Shown: positions 25,427 to 34,138 of the stretch, piece after piece | How positions within the stretch are numbered: the first letter of the stretch is position 1 | Layout: each line of letters begins with the position of its first letter | The notes under the pieces: generated by a model | What the model saw: the letters and a program-made list of their open reading frames with translations, nothing else | What the model was told of the DNA's origin: nothing | Database searches by the model: none | Program-made: the position numbers and the translations under genes | NCBI RefSeq assembly: GCF_003569005.1 | Contig: NZ_BCUR01000001.1 | Location: forward strand, 687,893 to 751,892 | Direction of reading: 5' to 3' | Source: Vibrio superstes | GTDB lineage: Bacteria; Pseudomonadota; Gammaproteobacteria; Enterobacterales; Vibrionaceae | Length of the DNA: 64,000 nucleotides

Positions 25427-25594
25427 GTAATACCAATCGTAGTAAATAACTGATCATCCTAGCTTGTTAAAACACTCGATAACGGCGTTAGAATTTTTGA
25501 TTGTAGAATAACTACTTATCAAAAAGTTCTGCCTTGTTATCCAGCATTTTTCCTACGCTATTTCTGACCACTTACTTACTGTGATTGGTATAAC
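25427..25594. repeat. ~168-bp Vibrio-type intergenic palindromic repeat
   Basis: The terminal arms TAATACCAATCGTAGTAAA and the reverse complement TTATACCAATCACAGTAAG match in most positions over about 28 bases. Inside, GATAAC...AGAATTTTTGAT pairs with ATCAAAAAGTTCT...GTTATC, so the whole unit can fold into one long hairpin. From memory, this sequence type is scattered between genes in many vibrios. Confidence 0.75.
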
Positions 25595-25627
25595 CCCTGC
25601 CGTGATTGAATAATGAGGATACTCAAA

Positions 25628-25888
25628 ATGAGTAAGTTAACATCAGCAGAACGTAAGGCTCGCGATGCAGAGCGCTTTTCACAACGAGTGAGTGAGCGCA
25701 GAGAAAAAGGCGAAGACGTAGTCGCGTACGCACTGACCAATAAGAAAGCGGTTAAGTTTTTAACAAAATCAGAGAAGAAAAGCCTAAACGAGCGAAAAAC
25801 TCTGCTTCAAGAAGATAAAAAACGATTAGAGGAAGAAGAACTAAAACGAATTGAAGCGAGTTTTAGCCAATCAACCCACGAAGAGTAA
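25628..25888 (+). CDS. Small charged coiled-coil protein
   Basis: 86 residues starting MSKLTSAERKARDAERFSQRVSERREKGEDVV and ending in a long Lys/Glu-rich helix (KKSLNERKTLLQEDKKRLEEEELKRIEASF). I do not recognise it. The composition suggests a helical, possibly nucleic-acid- or protein-binding cytosolic protein. The ATG at 25628 follows GAGGAT; an upstream ATG at 25613 is less likely. It has its own terminator. Confidence 0.7.
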   Translation: MSKLTSAERKARDAERFSQRVSERREKGEDVVAYALTNKKAVKFLTKSEKKSLNERKTLLQEDKKRLEEEELKRIEASFSQSTHEE

Positions 25889-25893
25889 TCTGC

Positions 25894-25922
25894 AAAACCC
25901 GCCACTGACATGGCGGGTTTTT
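25894..25922 (+). terminator. Terminator of the small coiled-coil gene
   Basis: AAACCCGCC and GGCGGGTTT pair across an eight-base loop and run into five Ts. Confidence 0.9.
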
Positions 25923-26257
25923 GTTTAAACACTTCGGACTGTTTATTCAAATAGAAAGTATTGTACGAGGCATCTCAACCTCCTGTAATAGCTCGGGGTC
26001 AATCATAGCCAACAGGGAGACGGGTACTGCTTTTACAAGGGTTGTTAGCCTAGGTTAGGCTGACCTGCACTTTCGTGATTGAAGTGGGTTCTCACTAAAC
26101 CGGAACCGTTTTCAAATAACCTTAATGGCGCTGTGAATACTGACAATTACGCTTAATACACAGTAGTTCGTACCAACTACATGTTTTTATTGCCATTCGT
26201 TGATGCCTATTATTTGTTCTCGATTCATTTTTCAAGCCTAAGTTCAGAATTTTTATA
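25923..26257. other. Intergenic stretch upstream of the PL6 lyase
   Basis: About 335 bases with no supported ORF or repeat. It is the distal upstream region of the lyase gene. Confidence 0.45.
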
Positions 26258-26275
26258 TTGTATTATTAAAATACA
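26258..26275. promoter_or_regulatory. Palindrome resembling the lyase operator at 3463
   Basis: TGTATT and AATACA form a perfect inverted repeat with a five-base spacer. The left part, TTGTATTA, repeats the left part of the operator in front of the PL15-like gene, but the right arm TACAA is not kept in register. It is a weak candidate for a shared regulator and lies 129 bases before the start codon. Confidence 0.3.
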
Positions 26276-26403
26276 TGAGCTAGCTTGCAATTTGACGAAA
26301 AAGACAAGTTCTTGATAACGCTTCTCAAACCATACAATTGCCTACCCATATTCCTTGTTGTTAATGTTCGCGTCACAATAACCCCCCTCAACAAGAGATT
26401 GTC

Positions 26404-27975
26404 ATGAAAAAGACACCCGTTTTATTAATCGCAGGTTCCCTACTACTCACTGGTTGTATGTCAAACCAAGCAAGCACAGATCCCGTAACGAAACCAACAT
26501 TGGTAATGGTAGATCAAGGCGTTAGTATCGCTTCAATGCAACAAGTTCTAGAACTCAGAGAAAGCATCCTAAACGCTCAAGATGGAGACGTGATCAGTAT
26601 TAAGGCTGGTCACTATAGAGACTTGGGCAGCGTTACTTTAACCGCGAACAATGTCACCATTAAAGCTGAAGTACCAGGAACAGTAATATTTAATGGCTCA
26701 ACTCAGTTCATCGTTAAAGGTGACAACAACCTGATTGAGAGCTTGGTATTTACAGATGGTGGCGCGACGCTAAGTACTGTAAGCCATGATGCAAACATCA
26801 TGGGTGTGTTCGGTATCTTCGGCAAGAACAATACACTAAACAACTCAGTGATCTACAAGTTTAACGACTACGACTATGAGCCGGATGCAAAAGGCAAGTA
26901 CCCTAACATCCGTTGGGTAACCGTTGGTGGCGAAAACAACAAGATCACTAACAACACCTTTGAAGGTAAGTACAAGCGTGGTGCAATGCTTGTAGTTGCA
27001 ACCTCTGACAAGTTAGAAAAGACGTTAATCGAAGGCAATATCTTTAAAGATCTTACCGCTCTTGATATTGAGCTAATCGAAAACTCTGATCCTAAGATGG
27101 TTCGTACAAACCGCAACGATAGACAAGCAATCAGAATCGGTGATAGCCACAACTCATTGTTTGAATCTCAGAGTGTTGTAAAGAATAACTACTTTGACAA
27201 TATCAGTGGCTATGTAGGTAAAAACGGCTCTGGTGAAATCGAACTGATCTCTGTTAAAGCGAGCGATGTGACCTTTGATGGAAATACTATTAGAAATAGT
27301 ACTTCTATGATTTCACTAAGACACGGTCACAATAACACGGTTACTAACAACGTTATCTTGCCAGGTAATACCGCTAATTCGGGTGGCATCCGTATCTACG
27401 ATGAGAATCACATCATCGAGAACAACTACATTGAGGGTACTTTAGGTAAGGGCACATATCGTGGTGGCCTAGTTCTAAATACTGGCATCATTGATGTTGC
27501 GAACGGTGAAGAGCTAAGCAAAGACTCTACCGAGGGTAAAACGCTACAAAAGCAGTGGACACCTAAGGATGTAATCGTTAAGAACAATACCCTGGTAAAC
27601 AACACACAAGGCATCTTCGCTAGCAACGCGGTACATCGCGTGAGCCTAACGGATGATACTCGTGCCGAAACCATCTTCCCTGCTGTCGATACCCTGTTTG
27701 AAAACAACTTGTCTATTGCTGCAGAGGCAAACACCAACGCGTTTAGACAATTCGATGGTGAGAAATTCAAGATGATTGGTTCAGAGTTCAAGAACAATAT
27801 CTTCTATGGCCAAATCGAAGGCTTAGATGAGCCATTGCCACAAGGTATCTCAACTGAAAAGCCAGCAATGGAACGAGATGAGCAAGGCTTGATTAAAGCT
27901 GTAGGAAGCGTAGGCGCAACTAACCTGACAGTATTAACTGAAGATATGGTTGGTTCTAATATCGCATTCAAATAG
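26404..27975 (+). CDS. PL6-family polysaccharide lyase lipoprotein (alginate lyase)
   Basis: A 523-residue lipoprotein. The signal ends in the lipobox LLTGC at residue 18, so it is membrane-anchored, periplasmic or on the surface. A right-handed parallel beta-helix follows, with many NNT/NNYF turns (IEGNIFKD, VKNNYFDNISG, DGNTIRNS, ENNYIEG). The PL6 catalytic pair, Lys and Arg, is recognisable in ELISVKASDVTFDG near 280 and SMISLRHGHNN near 302; the LRHG motif is typical of chondroitinase B and PL6 alginate lyases. In a marine vibrio the alginate specificity is much more likely than dermatan sulfate. It starts alginate breakdown, and the PL15-like enzyme at 3529 would finish the oligomers. 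Confidence 0.88.
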   Translation: MKKTPVLLIAGSLLLTGCMSNQASTDPVTKPTLVMVDQGVSIASMQQVLELRESILNAQDGDVISIKAGHYRDLGSVTLTANNVTIKAEVPGTVIFNGSTQFIVKGDNNLIESLVFTDGGATLSTVSHDANIMGVFGIFGKNNTLNNSVIYKFNDYDYEPDAKGKYPNIRWVTVGGENNKITNNTFEGKYKRGAMLVVATSDKLEKTLIEGNIFKDLTALDIELIENSDPKMVRTNRNDRQAIRIGDSHNSLFESQSVVKNNYFDNISGYVGKNGSGEIELISVKASDVTFDGNTIRNSTSMISLRHGHNNTVTNNVILPGNTANSGGIRIYDENHIIENNYIEGTLGKGTYRGGLVLNTGIIDVANGEELSKDSTEGKTLQKQWTPKDVIVKNNTLVNNTQGIFASNAVHRVSLTDDTRAETIFPAVDTLFENNLSIAAEANTNAFRQFDGEKFKMIGSEFKNNIFYGQIEGLDEPLPQGISTEKPAMERDEQGLIKAVGSVGATNLTVLTEDMVGSNIAFK

Positions 27976-28001
27976 TAGGCTATAGCACTCACTATTAATG
28001 G

Positions 28002-28053
28002 GGCAGGTCTTTCAGTTTGCATTTAACTGCAACATGAAGGACCTGCCTTTTTT
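28002..28053 (+). terminator. Terminator of the PL6 lyase gene
   Basis: A long hairpin. GGCAGGTC and GACCTGCC form the base, a second GTTTGCA/TGCAAC stem sits on top, and six Ts follow. Confidence 0.9.
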
Positions 28054-28327
28054 ATTTTAAATCGCCTTAAGGGAAGTGCTGTGGGATAAAATAGCCCTTT
28101 AAACGAGATTTAATCTGATGCTTTAGTAAAGGACTTGAGATTGAAAGAAGTTGAAGAAGATACTCTAGATAGATGCCAATTTAGCAAGGTTTAGATTTAA
28201 GAGAAAAGGGTCTAAAGGAGATGAGGCATTGTTTGACCTTTATGCGAAGTGATTTCTCCCCATTACAATGTGCATTGTTAGTTAGCACCTACTTTTGAAA
28301 ACCAAGTGTTATCCATTTTTCAAACCA
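28054..28327. other. Intergenic stretch between convergent genes
   Basis: About 270 bases between the lyase terminator and the GtrA-family stop codon. No ORF or clear terminator for the minus-strand operon was found. Confidence 0.4.
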
Positions 28328-28738
28328 TCATTGTTCCAGCGAATTTCGATAAACCCAATGCTGACTTAAAAGGAAATTGCTCCCCATTCCAATCAGTGCG
28401 CCGCAAGCTAGGGCGATGAATAGACCGAGGTCTGAGCTAGGCAATAGTGTTGAAAGCCAAACAAACACAGCGAGATTGGGAATGGCAGAAATACCGGCAC
28501 TAAACATAAACCTTAACCATTGCGTAAGTTTGTTTGGGTTATGCTTGCAAAAAGTGAACAGTCGATTGCCTAGCCAATTTGCGCTCGCAGCCACACAGAA
28601 TGCGACTAAGCGAGCGTAAATGGTGTCTATTTCAAACAGTGAGAACAGTAGAAAAAAGCTGATACTGTCGATGAGAAACCCTAGGCTTCCAACCATAGAA
28701 AATCTCAAAATCTTCCTGTTAAGAAAAGGGTTGCTCAA
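28328..28738 (-). CDS. GtrA-family membrane protein (polyprenyl-sugar flippase type)
   Basis: A 136-residue protein with four transmembrane helices. It has the GtrA pattern MVGSLGFLIDSISFFLLF near the start, VAFCVAASANWLGNRLFTF near 45-63, LTQWLRFMFSAGISAIPNLAVFVWLS, and the final GSNFLLSQHWVY. GtrA-like proteins are thought to flip undecaprenyl-phosphate-linked sugars to the periplasm. Its start ATG overlaps the stop of the GT39 gene by four bases, so they are co-translated. Confidence 0.88.
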   Translation of the reverse strand: MSNPFLNRKILRFSMVGSLGFLIDSISFFLLFSLFEIDTIYARLVAFCVAASANWLGNRLFTFCKHNPNKLTQWLRFMFSAGISAIPNLAVFVWLSTLLPSSDLGLFIALACGALIGMGSNFLLSQHWVYRNSLEQ

Positions 28739-30138
28739 GAGTTATTCTCACACTTGTACAAAGAGCGACGATTGTGTGGGTTGGTTTCGATGATGCAGTT
28801 CAGTTTTTTACTTTGAACAATTTCATCAAGCCTGTGTTGCTTGCCAATCAGCTGCACTTGACGCAATTTGTCGATCTCGCTCCAGTCCGTTAATTTTTTG
28901 GCTTGGCCTGCACTATAAAATTGACCAGAGAAGGGTCTTTTCCCCACGTAATAAGTAGTGACCTTTGGGGTTGTTTTGGCGAGTAGAACCTTGTCACTGC
29001 GCTCATCGCCGATGCCTTGTTGCAAAACCATGGCTGCAGCGACCAAAAGCACAGGAACCACACCTGCGGTCAGCTTTACCCAAAGTGCATCCCGGTCAAT
29101 ATCGTCGAGTAATATTGCTATTAAGCCAGCCAGGGCGGGGATGCCAGGCAGAACATAGGCAGGGAGTATGTTGCCTGCAAAGGTAAACAGCAGCATGGGT
29201 GATATGAGCCAGAACAAAAGGAAGCTAAACAAAGGGCTCTGTTTGAGTAGGTGTTTTAGACCTTTCTTTTGTTTCCAGCAAAATAGCAGTGGCAAAACAA
29301 CCGACCATGGAGCTGCAGAATAGAGCCAGAACCACCAAATGGCACCACGAACCTCATCGTGTGCACTGCCATAGAGATCGCCCTCCCAACCACTGACGAC
29401 AAAGCGGCTAAAGTGCTCACCTACAATGAAGTATTCTAAAAATCCCGGAGTGGCTTGTTCGGCCAATAAATACCAAGGCAAAGAGAGTGCGAATAACAGT
29501 GCAGTACCGCCTACAAGGGGGAATCGCGCCGAAAGTTCCTTAATCGCACCAATAAGCCCATGTTGTAGAATTAACCATGGCAACACCGCAATCCCAAATA
29601 GAACTAAGATCAATGGTCCCTTGGCGAGCATGCCAATGGCAAGACCAATAAAACCGATATATCCCCAAGCCTTGCTTCCCTGCCAGCATTGATAAAAACC
29701 CAGCATAGCGAGTGTCATACCTAAGGTCAGGGCCATGTCAGTCATCACAGCGCCCGCTGAGATAGAGAATATGCCACAGGTCGCCAGAACTACCGCAGTA
29801 AGCAAACCGCTAAACCCTTGTTTGTGAATAAACCGAGCGATCAGCCCGATCACCGCAAGGCCAGCCAACCAGTGTGGAAATCTAACCGCGAATTCGTTTA
29901 CCCCAAACGCCTCGATGCCTATGGTGCTCATCCAAGTGAATAGTGGTGGTTTCCCCCAAAAAGGAACGCCATAGTCAAATTGAGGCGTGACCCAGTTTCC
30001 GGTTTCAAACATCAAGCGTGCCATTTCGCCGTAACGTGCTTCAGTGGTATCCATTAAGGGGTAAGCCGCAAGGCTGAGCAGTCTGATTAGCAATGCAGCC
30101 CCTAATAAGAACCACAGATGTAGGCGATTGATCCTCAT
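28735..30138 (-). CDS. GT39/ArnT-like membrane glycosyltransferase
   Basis: About 467 residues with some eleven transmembrane helices. The periplasmic loop after helix 1 has the metal and catalytic acidic motif SLAAYPLMDTTEARYGEMARLM near 25-45, typical of GT39/ArnT-type enzymes. WVTPQFDYGVPFWGKPPLFTWM follows, and KGPLILVL lies near 170. These enzymes use polyprenyl-phosphate sugars to glycosylate lipid A or proteins at the outer face of the inner membrane. The ATG at 30138 overlaps the stop of the GT2 gene (ATGA); a GTG nine bases earlier is less likely. The acceptor is unknown. It is shorter than ArnT of E. coli (550), mostly in the C-terminal soluble domain. Confidence 0.87.
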   Translation of the reverse strand: MRINRLHLWFLLGAALLIRLLSLAAYPLMDTTEARYGEMARLMFETGNWVTPQFDYGVPFWGKPPLFTWMSTIGIEAFGVNEFAVRFPHWLAGLAVIGLIARFIHKQGFSGLLTAVVLATCGIFSISAGAVMTDMALTLGMTLAMLGFYQCWQGSKAWGYIGFIGLAIGMLAKGPLILVLFGIAVLPWLILQHGLIGAIKELSARFPLVGGTALLFALSLPWYLLAEQATPGFLEYFIVGEHFSRFVVSGWEGDLYGSAHDEVRGAIWWFWLYSAAPWSVVLPLLFCWKQKKGLKHLLKQSPLFSFLLFWLISPMLLFTFAGNILPAYVLPGIPALAGLIAILLDDIDRDALWVKLTAGVVPVLLVAAAMVLQQGIGDERSDKVLLAKTTPKVTTYYVGKRPFSGQFYSAGQAKKLTDWSEIDKLRQVQLIGKQHRLDEIVQSKKLNCIIETNPHNRRSLYKCENNS

Positions 30139-31136
30139 GCTCGACACTCCAATGCGAGCGCAGTTGTCGCCGGCTTTTGGTTAACGGATTGGATTAGATA
30201 CAAGGGGCGTTGTTTCGTTTCAATAAAGATGCGACCCACGTATTCACCAAGCAAGCCAATGCTTAGCAGTTGTATACCGCCTAAGGCAAGCTGCACGATC
30301 ATCATTGATGGGTATCCTGAGGTAGGTTCACCTAAAAAGAGAGTTTTAACGACGATCAACATGCCATAAATGAATGCGCTACTGGCAACCAAAAAGCCGA
30401 TTACCGAGGCAATTCGAAGCGGACTGACGGAGAAAGAAGTGATGCCGTCGATGGCTAGGCCTATTAAGCTAAGGTAATTCCATTTTGTCTCACCGCTGTG
30501 TCTCGCCTCTCGCTGGAATTGAAGCGTGGTTTGTTTGAATCCAGGCCATGAGAAAATGCCCTTCATGTAACGATTTCTCTCTGGTAGTCGATTGATGTGG
30601 TCAACGACTTCCCGGCTCAATAGGCGAAAGTCCCCCACATTTTCTGGGATGTTGGACTTAGACATCGTATTGAGCAGGCGATAATAGATGGCAGCGGATT
30701 GACGCTTGAACCAGGTTTCACCCAAGCGCTCAGAGCGCTGCATATTGACCACGTCATAGCCCTGTTGCCATTGCTCTAGCATTTGAGGGATGAGCTCTGG
30801 AGGATCTTGCAGGTCGGCATCGATAATGATGACCGCTTGCCCCTTACTTTGTGCAAGCCCGGCGCTCATGGCGGCTTCCTTTCCAAAGTTGCGACTCAAG
30901 GAGACGCTGACAATTGAGCTTGCTTCTGAAGTAAAGCGTTCGACGGCATCGAGACTATTGTCACTACTGCCATCATTGACATAAATGATCTCAGTTTGGC
31001 CGTCGATGGAACTCAGAACTGAGCTCAAGCGAGTGTGCAATTCAGGTAATACACACGCCTCATTAAAATAGGGAACAATGACAGTAAGAGTGATTGCTGT
31101 TTTTCCAAAAGTTGGAATAGAAGATACTATGCCCAT
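30135..31136 (-). CDS. GtrB/DPM1-like family 2 glycosyltransferase
   Basis: About 333 residues. The GT-A domain (20-235) has TVIVPYFNEACVLPEL, YVNDGSSDNSLD, SRNFGKEAAMSAGLAQSKG and the DXD motif in IIIDADLQDPPELIPQML near 120. Two C-terminal transmembrane helices (about 245-272 and 280-310) follow, ending near LLGEYVGRIFIETKQRP. That is the architecture of enzymes that load a sugar onto undecaprenyl or dolichyl phosphate (GtrB, ArnC, DPM1). MGIVSS at 31136 follows AAAGG; the earlier ATG at 31157 has no site. It is first of a three-gene operon with GT39 and GtrA: loading, transfer and flipping in one unit. Confidence 0.88.
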   Translation of the reverse strand: MGIVSSIPTFGKTAITLTVIVPYFNEACVLPELHTRLSSVLSSIDGQTEIIYVNDGSSDNSLDAVERFTSEASSIVSVSLSRNFGKEAAMSAGLAQSKGQAVIIIDADLQDPPELIPQMLEQWQQGYDVVNMQRSERLGETWFKRQSAAIYYRLLNTMSKSNIPENVGDFRLLSREVVDHINRLPERNRYMKGIFSWPGFKQTTLQFQREARHSGETKWNYLSLIGLAIDGITSFSVSPLRIASVIGFLVASSAFIYGMLIVVKTLFLGEPTSGYPSMMIVQLALGGIQLLSIGLLGEYVGRIFIETKQRPLYLIQSVNQKPATTALALECRA

Positions 31137-31220
31137 AACGCTACCTTTATTATTCATGCAGTGATTGGATTCGCTGCGCGTGCGATGAAGGTTATCGGTA
31201 TGGGTGTGAAAAGAGTGTTG

Positions 31221-31237
31221 TTCACAGTTTTTTCACG
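31221..31237 (+). promoter_or_regulatory. Tandem hexamer upstream of the response-regulator gene
   Basis: TTCACA and TTCACG repeat at an 11-base period with a five-base spacer. That is the usual geometry of OmpR/PhoP-type sites. It lies 45 bases before the regulator start and between the two divergent operons, so it could serve autoregulation and the glycosyltransferase operon. Confidence 0.4.
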
Positions 31238-31281
31238 CTGAAATTGCGATCATCTAGGGATGATGAGTTGAGGGTAATGTA

Positions 31282-31959
31282 ATGAGCCGTGTGTTGTTGG
31301 TTGAAGATAATCGAGAAATAGCAGGGATTTTGTTCGACTATTTTGAATTAGAGGGCATGGTGCTGGATTATGCAGACAATGGAGAGCTGGGGCTGAAGCT
31401 AGCACTCGATGGTAACTTTGACCTGATATTGCTAGACCTAATGCTACCCAAGATGGATGGATTTACAGTGTGCAATCGCTTAAGGGAGGCAGGCGTAAAT
31501 ACGCCAGTCCTGATGTTGACCGCACTGGATAATCGTGATGATTTGCTGAAAGGGTTTAAGCATGGCGCCGATGATTACCTCACCAAGCCGTTTGACCTAG
31601 AAATACTGGAAGCAAGAGTATATGCATTGATCAATCGGTATCGAGGTAAAGTCGCCAGCACTGAACTCAAATTTGGTGAGCTTAGAATCGATCAAAAAAC
31701 ACGACAGGCCTATCGACAAAATCGCCGCTTGGCCCTGAATCCTACCACTTACACCATCCTAGAAATGTTGTGTACCAAGGCACCAGAAGTGCTCTCTAAG
31801 CAAGAGCTATCCGACAAATTGTGGCAGGACGATGAAGGAAACTCGGATGCCTTACGCAGCCATATCTATCAATTACGAAACCAGTTAGATAAGCCCTTTT
31901 CCCATCCTATGCTCATTACGGTACCCAAGATAGGCTTTCGCCTCGAGGAAGCGCAATGA
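31282..31959 (+). CDS. OmpR-family response regulator
   Basis: 225 residues. The receiver domain (1-115) has the acidic pocket VEDN, the phospho-acceptor Asp in FDLILLDLMLPKMDG near residue 51, and Lys in YLTKPFD near 101. The winged-helix output domain (about 130-225) ends with SHIYQLRNQLDKPF and TVPKIGFRLEE. It resembles the regulators of antimicrobial-peptide resistance in vibrios (CarR/VprA type), but that is only similarity by eye. It pairs with the kinase that starts four bases before its stop. Confidence 0.92.
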   Translation: MSRVLLVEDNREIAGILFDYFELEGMVLDYADNGELGLKLALDGNFDLILLDLMLPKMDGFTVCNRLREAGVNTPVLMLTALDNRDDLLKGFKHGADDYLTKPFDLEILEARVYALINRYRGKVASTELKFGELRIDQKTRQAYRQNRRLALNPTTYTILEMLCTKAPEVLSKQELSDKLWQDDEGNSDALRSHIYQLRNQLDKPFSHPMLITVPKIGFRLEEAQ

Positions 31960-33206
31960 CTGATGGTCTTTTCTCTAATACCAAGACACTAACTGGCAGA
32001 CTGGCACTGTTCTTTATGGGCATGTCATGCGTGGTGGGTGTGATGGTCTTTCTGATTTTCTACGCGGCGGTTCATTGGTCGGAAGATAGGGTCGGCGAGA
32101 GGCGAATTGCCATTGATAGGGACAGTGCTGTTGAACGCTTCTTGTCAGGTGAACAAGGTAAGATCCGCTTAGATGCACTGACAGTAGCCTACAATGACCT
32201 ATCGTTGGTACCCAGTGAAATTCAAGATATCCTCAAGGATGAAGCGAGCTTCTTGGGCGAAATAGAAGACCTCTCTTACATGGCTTTGAAAGGTCAATAT
32301 TCAGATAAGGGACAGAGTAAGGATATCGTCTTAATCTCACAATTTGATAGCGTAGAGTTTGGTAACAAAGAAGTGTTGCTCGCTTGCTTGGTTGTGCTCG
32401 GGGTTATTATTCTTTTGATGGCGATGCTTGGGCTGGTGCTATCACGACTGTCGAAACGCCTGATTGAGCCCTTGAATGACATTACTAATCAGCTTAATCA
32501 TCGAAGTGGAAATACTGAGCGAGCATTTGCAATAAACCAGGGTGCTGCTGACGAATTTCAGCTTTTAACCTCAAAACTGAACCAGTATCGCTCAGACTTA
32601 AACTACGCCTTAAAGAGAGAGCAAGCCTTTGCTCGCTACTCCAGCCATGAACTGAGAACACCATTAACCGTAGTAAAGGGAGCAAATAAACTGCTCTCTC
32701 GCTCAGAGCATACGGAGTTACAAGGTCGTCAAATCAATCGGATCGAGGATGCCACGGTGCAGATGACGACTATGGTTGATGCCTTGCTCTCCATTGTTCG
32801 TTATGAACGCCAGCAAGAACAGACGCCGCAAAGAGAAATCTCTGAGATTGAAATCAACAATATCATTGATTCAAATGCCATCAAAGCCAGTGAAAAGGAC
32901 ATCGAGGTTGAAGTGGAGTTCGTGTCCGCGCCTAAACTACGAGCCACCAATGCCGTGTTGAATATGGTTTTAGGAAACCTAGTGAGAAATGCCATTGCAG
33001 CCACGGCACAAGGAAAATTGAGTGTTCGAATTGAGGCATCATCAATATCGCTGGTGGATGATGGTGTTGGATTAGAGGGGAAACAAGACTCAGAGGGTCA
33101 TGGCTTGGGTCTGATGATCGTCAATGATTTATGCTCTCGTTATCAATGGCAGTTTAAACTTAGCGATCACCCTACACGTGGTAGTGTGGCTGAGATCATA
33201 TTCTAA
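31956..33206 (+). CDS. Sensor histidine kinase
   Basis: 416 residues. Transmembrane helix 1 is near 16-41, a periplasmic sensor region of about 95 residues follows, and helix 2 is near 143-166. Next come a HAMP-like linker and HisKA with the phosphorylated His in YSSHELRTPLTVVKGA near 229. The HATPase_c domain has MVLGNLVRNAIAA (N box) near 333, LVDDGVGL (G1), and GHGLGLMIVNDL (G2). The short periplasmic domain could sense cations or cationic peptides, as in PmrB-like kinases (inference). It probably controls the divergent glycosyltransferase operon. Confidence 0.92.
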   Translation: MTDGLFSNTKTLTGRLALFFMGMSCVVGVMVFLIFYAAVHWSEDRVGERRIAIDRDSAVERFLSGEQGKIRLDALTVAYNDLSLVPSEIQDILKDEASFLGEIEDLSYMALKGQYSDKGQSKDIVLISQFDSVEFGNKEVLLACLVVLGVIILLMAMLGLVLSRLSKRLIEPLNDITNQLNHRSGNTERAFAINQGAADEFQLLTSKLNQYRSDLNYALKREQAFARYSSHELRTPLTVVKGANKLLSRSEHTELQGRQINRIEDATVQMTTMVDALLSIVRYERQQEQTPQREISEIEINNIIDSNAIKASEKDIEVEVEFVSAPKLRATNAVLNMVLGNLVRNAIAATAQGKLSVRIEASSISLVDDGVGLEGKQDSEGHGLGLMIVNDLCSRYQWQFKLSDHPTRGSVAEIIF

Positions 33207-33472
33207 AAAAATTCGTTACCAAGCTGCCCCAATAGGGCGGCGCTCAAGGTCAGACAAGACGCGATAGAAGCTTGGTATTGATAGATAGCTTGAATTACTT
33301 TGAACGCTGGCATGACTCCTTGCTAATCTGTGAGACAGTTTCTTCAGCATTTACAGTGCCTCTTCTAGGCTTGGCATACCATCGGCACCTGCTACTGTCT
33401 CTTCATCTACCATAACAAACGATGTCTGTGGGCTAATAGTTGAAGGGGATCATTTTAGGTTTTGTCTAGACC
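33207..33472. other. Intergenic region between convergent kinase and ArsR genes
   Basis: 265 bases without a supported ORF or T-tailed hairpin. GATTCC-type patches are not informative. Nothing can be assigned. Confidence 0.4.
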
Positions 33473-33862
33473 CTATTTAATTAAGCGATTCCACTCATCG
33501 CTAGCAGGGCCAACCACACACTCTCCATTAACTCGCATCTCTAACCTCAACTGACAACGGTTAGTCACCTCATTAAACTGTGAGGCAGGTAAAAACCCTA
33601 CGGAATCAACCAATGACTTCCAGTGAGGAGCTTGATGTTTCGCTAAAGTGTAATATACCCACTTCCCACACTTCTCTTGAGTTAATAACCCAGCTTTATA
33701 AAGCATCTTTAGGTTACGAGACACGTTGTATTGTGTCTCGCCAGTCACATCCATAGCCTCAGCTACCGTAATCTTCTGATCCACATGAATGAGCAGCCAA
33801 CATAGTCTTAATCGGTTCCGATCAGACAGCGCCTTTAATGCATCGAGATATAATAATTCCAT
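33473..33862 (-). CDS. ArsR-family transcriptional regulator
   Basis: 129 residues with an ArsR-type winged HTH: LDALKALSDRNRLRLCWLL, TVAEAMDVTGETQYNVSRNLKMLYKAGLLTQEKCGKWVYYTL. The usual ELCVCDL metal motif is replaced by ITVAEAMDV, so it is unlikely to sense metal through that site. Other cysteines (for example in TNRCQLRL and NGECVVG) might sense metal or redox instead. It lies three bases behind the membrane-protein gene, on the same strand. Confidence 0.82.
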   Translation of the reverse strand: MELLYLDALKALSDRNRLRLCWLLIHVDQKITVAEAMDVTGETQYNVSRNLKMLYKAGLLTQEKCGKWVYYTLAKHQAPHWKSLVDSVGFLPASQFNEVTNRCQLRLEMRVNGECVVGPASDEWNRLIK

Positions 33863-33865
33863 CTA

Positions 33866-34138
33866 TCACTTATTCGGTTTTCTTAAACTGGCAATCATTA
33901 TAGCCAGACCAATAAGGAATACGATACTTGAGTGCGAGGCATGGAACACTAACTCGGGCTTGCTCGCCCCCGTAAACAGCGCATACCAAAATAGTGGGCA
34001 GAATATCCCTAGCAATGCGATTCTTCTTCCTGTTTTTCCCTGCTCTGACAAGTCGCCACCACGAATCAAAGTAGAGAAAACCTTAAACATATAACTGTAT
34101 GCGCACCACTTACTTAGATGAACAACCATAGCTCTCAT
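33866..34138 (-). CDS. Small membrane protein in an operon with the ArsR gene
   Basis: 90 residues from MRAMVVHLSKW (ATG at 34138 preceded by AAGGAG at nine bases); the frame extends upstream without a site. It has two hydrophobic segments (about 41-58 and 68-85) with GGDLSEQGKTGRRIALLG before the first. I do not recognise the family. Close linkage suggests the ArsR protein regulates it. Confidence 0.65.
   Translation of the reverse strand: MRAMVVHLSKWCAYSYMFKVFSTLIRGGDLSEQGKTGRRIALLGIFCPLFWYALFTGASKPELVFHASHSSIVFLIGLAIMIASLRKPNK

Noticed and set aside
25264..25449. A 61-codon plus frame with a hydrophobic start
   Set aside because: It has no ribosome site, does not look like a known family, and its end runs into the intergenic repeat.
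31205..31226. CRP site candidate TGTGAA-N10-TTCACA
   Set aside because: The spacing between half sites is too long for CRP, which needs TGTGA-N6-TCACA.
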